Assembly (NCBI GenBank): GCA_021805275.1
Contig: JAJZFQ010000204.1
Span: 1-38,154, forward strand
DNA length: 38,154 bases
Reading direction: 5' to 3'
From: Pseudomonadota bacterium
Lineage (GTDB): Bacteria; Pseudomonadota; Gammaproteobacteria; Steroidobacterales; Steroidobacteraceae
Of this stretch, positions 34,320 through 38,154 are shown piece after piece. Position 1 is the stretch's first letter; each line of letters opens with the position of its first letter. The translations under genes and the position numbers were made by a program. The notes beneath the pieces are model-generated. The model saw nothing but the letters and a program-made list of their open reading frames with translations, searched no databases and was not told where the DNA came from.

Positions 34320-35609
34320 TCAGTCGCCCGCCGCGGCGGGCGCTGCGGCAGGCGCCAGCCGGATGGCGCGCATGTTAGGTCGCGTCAGTGAGAACAGCGC
34401 AATCGTGCTCAACGACAGCCCCGCTCCAACGAGCAGTTCAGACAATGAGAGCACCCTGAGCAGACCGCCGGCCAATGCGGCGGCCATAGGCGCCATCCCA
34501 AGAAATGTGAACATCACGATGCTCATCGTCCGGCCCATCAGCGCCTGCGGCACGCGCCGCTGCAACCAGGTCATCATGGATATCTGTATCGTGCCACCCA
34601 ACAGGCCAGTCAGGGCCATGATGCCAGCGCCAACGGCCAACGCGTGGACCTGGCTCATGGTCGCAACCGCCAGCCCGATGATTGTGTCAGCGCAGAGCAA
34701 CAAGACCCCCAGAGATCCGCGGGTTAGCCGCGTTACCGTCCCCGAGGCGAGGCTACCGATCAGCATGCCACTCGCATTGGCGGTCATGAGTATGCCGAAC
34801 GCGGCGGCCCCCTCGGCCAATCGACTCTTGGCGAGCACGGGCAGGGCAACCTGCAGCGGACCACCGACCAGCACGGAGCCGGCGGCAAAATAGCCGATCA
34901 ATGCCCTCATCTGTCGGTCACGCCACAACGTGCGGATGCCCTCGAGCAGATTGGCGAGGATGCCGCCCTGGGGAGCGGGCGGATGACGATCGCTCGCCAC
35001 CCTGACCATGGCCAATGAGGCAACCGAGAACAGAAAGCTCACCGCGTCGACGGCAAAGGCAATGCCCGTGCCCCGTGCATCGTGCAGTGCGGCAGCTCCC
35101 GATCCTGCCTTGATCACGAACCCCGCCAGTGCCGGCCCGATCAACAGGCTCAGCTGTCGCATGCCCATGAAACTGGAATTTGCCGAGTGCAGCTGCGCGG
35201 GACTGACCAGTTGAGGTGCCAACGAGCTGCCGGCCGGATAGGCAAAGGCGGTGGCAAGTCCGATTCCAGCCGCCAATGCATACAACATCCACATGCGAAT
35301 GGCGCCAAAGAGAACCAGAGTCGCCAGCAGCCCGACCAGAATTGCGTTGACTGCCCTCGCGTTGAGCAGCACACGCCGCGGGGACATCCGGTCCACCACA
35401 GCGCCGCCGATCAGCATGAATACCGCCCGCGGCAGGGCCATGACGGCGAGCACGAGCCCCAGCTGCGCCGGATTGCCCGTAAGCAAAAGCACCAGCCACG
35501 GCAGCGCCACCAGGGTGAACTGATCCCCGATGGCCGAAACGCTGCTGCCCATAAACAGGAGGCGGAACGAACGGTTCGCGAAGGCCGAGGAACCGGGCCC
35601 GTTTTCCAT
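34320..35609 (-). CDS. MFS exporter (MFS_3 / EntS-like)
   Basis: A 429-residue major facilitator with 12 hydrophobic segments. FANRSFRLLFMGSSVSAIGD is the usual start of this group, and the loop-2 signature is GGAVVDRMSPRRVLL. The central segment, residues 200-240 (VASDRHPPAPQGGILANLLE), joins the two halves. Members export siderophores, drugs or metabolites; the cargo here is unknown. ATG 35609 has GGAG 6 bases upstream; the frame extends to 35747 without a ribosome binding site. It is convergent with TonB receptor 2. The terminal codons contain the GC-rich palindrome GCCCGCCGCGGCGGGC (34326-34341). Confidence 0.88.
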   Translation of the reverse strand: MENGPGSSAFANRSFRLLFMGSSVSAIGDQFTLVALPWLVLLLTGNPAQLGLVLAVMALPRAVFMLIGGAVVDRMSPRRVLLNARAVNAILVGLLATLVLFGAIRMWMLYALAAGIGLATAFAYPAGSSLAPQLVSPAQLHSANSSFMGMRQLSLLIGPALAGFVIKAGSGAAALHDARGTGIAFAVDAVSFLFSVASLAMVRVASDRHPPAPQGGILANLLEGIRTLWRDRQMRALIGYFAAGSVLVGGPLQVALPVLAKSRLAEGAAAFGILMTANASGMLIGSLASGTVTRLTRGSLGVLLLCADTIIGLAVATMSQVHALAVGAGIMALTGLLGGTIQISMMTWLQRRVPQALMGRTMSIVMFTFLGMAPMAAALAGGLLRVLSLSELLVGAGLSLSTIALFSLTRPNMRAIRLAPAAAPAAAGD

Positions 35610-35918
35610 GGAGATCTCCGCAGAGCGAGCTTCGTGGAGCACCGATGATGCCTGATTCCGCGGCGCCGAGGGGAGTGCCAGGCGCGTGCGATCAAACTGC
35701 ATCGGCACCATGGCGAACGGACAGTCGAGCTCGCCGATCCTGGCCACCGGACGGGTGAGGAAGCATGTCAGGGCCGATCAGGATGTCCCGGAACGCTCCC
35801 CATCTGAAGGCGACGCCATATGATGATGTTTCCATTCAGATTCCGGGGCTGCGGCCTGCAGCGGACCGTGGCGGTGCTTGGCTGCACGACGATCCGGCGG
35901 TCGGACATTAGGATGCGC
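35610..35918. other. 309-base intergenic region upstream of the MFS gene
   Basis: No gene supported. It lies between the MFS start and the stop of the class-V aminotransferase-fold gene, both on the minus strand, so it should hold the MFS promoter. No clear consensus promoter or hairpin was found. Confidence 0.5.
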
Positions 35919-37628
35919 TCAGGTAACCGAGAAATCCCTCAAGTCCCCGAATTGCTCGAGAATGTCTTCTTCGCGCGTTCCAGCTGCAGGAGACGGTGCG
36001 GCTTGTTTCGCGAGCGTGCGGGCCGCCTCGAGAAATTGCGCGTAAAGCTCGGCGCGCCGGCTCTCCGGAAGCGGCCTTGGCCTCCGGGTTCTCGCGGTGA
36101 GCGCGCTGTCCAGCGAAAACCGCGGACCACTCTCGCGAGCGGCGCAATGGGTCCATGCCCCCGTCAGTGGATCAAAGCGGTACCAGGGCAAAAAACGATA
36201 GCCGTCGGAGGCGATGAAGCGCACCGCATCGATCACGAACTGCACGTCCGTCAAGTCCATCACGTAATGCAAGCCGATTCGGCACCAGCCGGGCTTGATA
36301 CCGTGATACCCCCGAGCTACCCAGGCGCGATATTGCGCGGAGTGTTGCGGATCGACGCCGAGCAACCGATGCCCGTACGGTCCGGCGCACGAACAACCGG
36401 CCCGCGACTGAATGCCAAATAAGTCCGAGAGCAGCGCCGTGACGAACTTCGGATGCAGATGGCCGCCGCGCGGGTCGCGCACAATGAACGAGACGATGCC
36501 GATGCGCCGGCGGGGGTCGCGATTGCCGAGAATCTCGATGCCTTCGCTTTCGGTCCAGCGCTCGAACACCTGCTCGAGGAACTCCCTTTCACGTGTCTCG
36601 ATCGTTCCCACACCCACTGCCCGCTTGACTTCGAAGGCCAACGCCGCGCGCAGCGTTTGCAGGATACCCGGCGTGCCCGCCTTCTCCCGAGTTTCAATGT
36701 CCGCGATGAAATCCTGGTCGCTCGGACTCACGTAGTCCACAGTACCGCCACCACCCACTGTCGGGGGCAAGTCGTGACGATAGAGGCGCTCGTTGAACAC
36801 CAGTACGCCGGTCGCACCCGGTCCGCCCAGGAATTTGTGCGGTGAAAGCGCGATAGCATCCAGCCATCCGTCGCCACTCGGATTCATATCGATCTCGACA
36901 TACGGGGCGCTGGCGGCGAAATCAAAGCACGCCAGCGCCCCGTGCCGGTGCAGGAGCGCGGCGATCTCGTGCACCGGCGTGCGCATGCCCGTGACGTTCG
37001 AAGCCGCCGAGAACGAGCCAATCAGCAGGCGCCCGGCAAACCTCGGGGCGCGCAGCAGCGACCCGAGGTGCTCCAGGTCCACCCCGCCGTCGCGACTGAG
37101 AGCCACCGGCACCACCGTCGCGAGTCCCTGCCGCCAGGACACCTCGTTGGAGTGATGCTCGTACGGCCCAATCAAAACCACCGGCTGTCGGAGGCTCAGA
37201 TGTTCGCGCAAGCGCTGCGTCGCTCCGGCCCCGAAGGTACTTTCGACGTTCGCGTCGAGACGCGCACGGGTTGCCGGCGCGAGCGCCACCCCGAGCAGGT
37301 GCTGCAGTCTGTCAATCGCGCCCGTCGCGCCCGTGCCGCAGGCGATGAAACGACCGTGCGGCCCAGCATTGACTGCCCGCTTGATCAGCGCCTCTGCTTC
37401 GGCCAGCAACCTGGAAGTGGTCCGTCCGGTAGCATCGTCTTCGGTGTGCGTATTGGCATATCCTCCGCACAGGCGTTGGATGTAGCGTTCGACAAAATCG
37501 AGCGACTGACCCGACGCGGTGTAATCGCAGTACACCATCAGCCGCTTGCCGAAGGGAGTGGCGAGCACGGAATCCATTCCAATCACTTGGTTGCGCAGCG
37601 TCTGCGGAGTCAAAGTCTTGATTTTCAC
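35919..37628 (-). CDS. Class-V aminotransferase-fold PLP enzyme (cysteine desulfurase-like, long form)
   Basis: A 569-residue PLP enzyme of the NifS/class V group. The N-terminus reads FGKRLMVYCDYTASGQSLDF. The His region is GPYEHHSNEVSWRQG, the PLP Asp is in ALACFDFAASAPYV, and the Schiff-base Lys265 is in ALSPHKFLGGPG. A cysteine loop with Cys412 and Cys414 (RAGCSCAGPYG) sits where desulfurases carry the catalytic Cys. The C-terminal 150 residues exceed the length of IscS/SufS. It may be a desulfurase, a lyase or an aminotransferase; the reaction is not known. The start is uncertain: GTG 37628 has purine-rich AGGTGGAGG just upstream, and ATG 37577 is also possible. Confidence 0.8.
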   Translation of the reverse strand: MKIKTLTPQTLRNQVIGMDSVLATPFGKRLMVYCDYTASGQSLDFVERYIQRLCGGYANTHTEDDATGRTTSRLLAEAEALIKRAVNAGPHGRFIACGTGATGAIDRLQHLLGVALAPATRARLDANVESTFGAGATQRLREHLSLRQPVVLIGPYEHHSNEVSWRQGLATVVPVALSRDGGVDLEHLGSLLRAPRFAGRLLIGSFSAASNVTGMRTPVHEIAALLHRHGALACFDFAASAPYVEIDMNPSGDGWLDAIALSPHKFLGGPGATGVLVFNERLYRHDLPPTVGGGGTVDYVSPSDQDFIADIETREKAGTPGILQTLRAALAFEVKRAVGVGTIETREREFLEQVFERWTESEGIEILGNRDPRRRIGIVSFIVRDPRGGHLHPKFVTALLSDLFGIQSRAGCSCAGPYGHRLLGVDPQHSAQYRAWVARGYHGIKPGWCRIGLHYVMDLTDVQFVIDAVRFIASDGYRFLPWYRFDPLTGAWTHCAARESGPRFSLDSALTARTRRPRPLPESRRAELYAQFLEAARTLAKQAAPSPAAGTREEDILEQFGDLRDFSVT

Positions 37629-37689
37629 GCCTCCACCTCGTTTATTTTCGCGCACAACAAGGCCCCCCAGCAAATTGCGTTCTCGCCTT

Positions 37690-38154
37690 CATAAGTCCCG
37701 CAAGGATCGCTCACCGACCGTCTGAGCGCCGCATGATCTCCCGGTAATTCTCCGTACCACTAGAATTCGGTCGAGTCGCCGCAAAGCTTCCATTGCCAGG
37801 TCTCGCGAGGCGCACCTCCGTGCATGCAAAGCCGCTCCTGCGCTCCCTGGAATGCATCTGTACGTCAATCGATCAACCACGATCCAAGTCACCCTCATCG
37901 TCCCCAGGTGGTGTGTAACCGTTGGTCGGCCATGTTCCGCATCCTCACTTGCCGCGTTTGGAAGCAATCGATCAAATTGACCAGTCCGACGGGACCTGAA
38001 GCATGGCATTGTCCATCGCATCGCAAAGAGGAACCATTGACCCGGCACCTTCGTAGACGCAAGCATACAACCGCAGCATCCTCCGCTGCCGAGAGTCACC
38101 GATCGCAGCGCTCCCAGGCTCCACCGCATCTGCCGCGACATTCCCGCGGATTCC
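37690..38154. other. 465-base region at the right edge without a recognised gene
   Basis: An open frame of about 150 codons crosses it on the minus strand, but it shows no protein-like features and lacks the third-position GC bias of the neighbours. The region looks less GC-rich than the rest. It contains an 11-bp repeat (CAATCGATCAA at 37866-37876 and 37965-37975). Confidence 0.5.

Noticed and set aside
34326..34341. GC palindrome GCCCGCCGCGGCGGGC as a terminator
   Set aside because: It lies inside the last codons of the MFS gene (Ala-rich tail), so coding for repeated Ala explains it; a termination role cannot be supported.
37689..38141. A 150-codon open frame at the right end
   Set aside because: No protein-like composition, no ribosome binding site, no recognisable motif and weak codon bias.

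Overview
The window is GC-rich chromosomal DNA of a gammaproteobacterium, most likely Xanthomonadales or Nevskiales-like. The left edge carries the conserved order tRNA-Tyr, tRNA-Gly, tRNA-Thr, tuf on the minus strand, as in enterobacterial tyrU-glyT-thrT-tufB. A MetX-family acyltransferase with the sequence hallmarks of the xanthomonad serine O-succinyltransferases sits next to cysK. TonB-dependent receptors of the VTATRR type are also typical of such organisms. The species cannot be named from the sequence.

Bases 1-7300 hold housekeeping and repair genes: the tRNA/tuf operon with its promoter, rluB, a cysK plus serine-O-succinyltransferase-like pair, a PilZ protein, an Ada-AlkA fusion with ogt behind it, and a MarR-GNAT fusion behind a perfect palindromic operator. 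Bases 7300-16160 hold a large secreted BNR/VPS10-type beta-propeller protein, a GFA-family zinc protein, three small envelope proteins (YXWGXW lipoprotein, RcnB-like, DUF2059), a GNAT enzyme, a secreted phosphoesterase and a nitronate monooxygenase. Four convergent junctions here have perfect GC-rich hairpins without T-tracts.

Bases 16170-34220 form the accessory region of interest. A minus-strand run reads: amino-acid permease, mauE, mauD, [promoter], FAD oxidoreductase, TauE/SafE permease, an unlisted small ORF, mauB, mauA, a monoheme cytochrome c, a [2Fe-2S] subunit and a Tat-exported molybdenum hydroxylase subunit. From the FAD gene to the Mo subunit the genes overlap or nearly touch, so this is probably one 7.6-kb operon. 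It is flanked by a divergent IclR regulator/cytochrome c pair and bracketed by two TonB-dependent receptors. The proposed function is periplasmic oxidation of a primary amine to an aldehyde by a tryptophan tryptophylquinone (TTQ) dehydrogenase, then to a carboxylate by the Mo enzyme, with electrons leaving through c-type cytochromes. The promoters of TonB receptor 1 and of the FAD-to-Mo operon share the same -35 sequence, the same 18-bp spacer and a 27-bp element matching at 24 positions, which ties them into one regulon. No mauG or mauF is present. The amine substrate is unknown.

Bases 34300-37630 hold an MFS exporter and a large class-V aminotransferase-fold PLP enzyme. The last 465 bases show no gene I can support.
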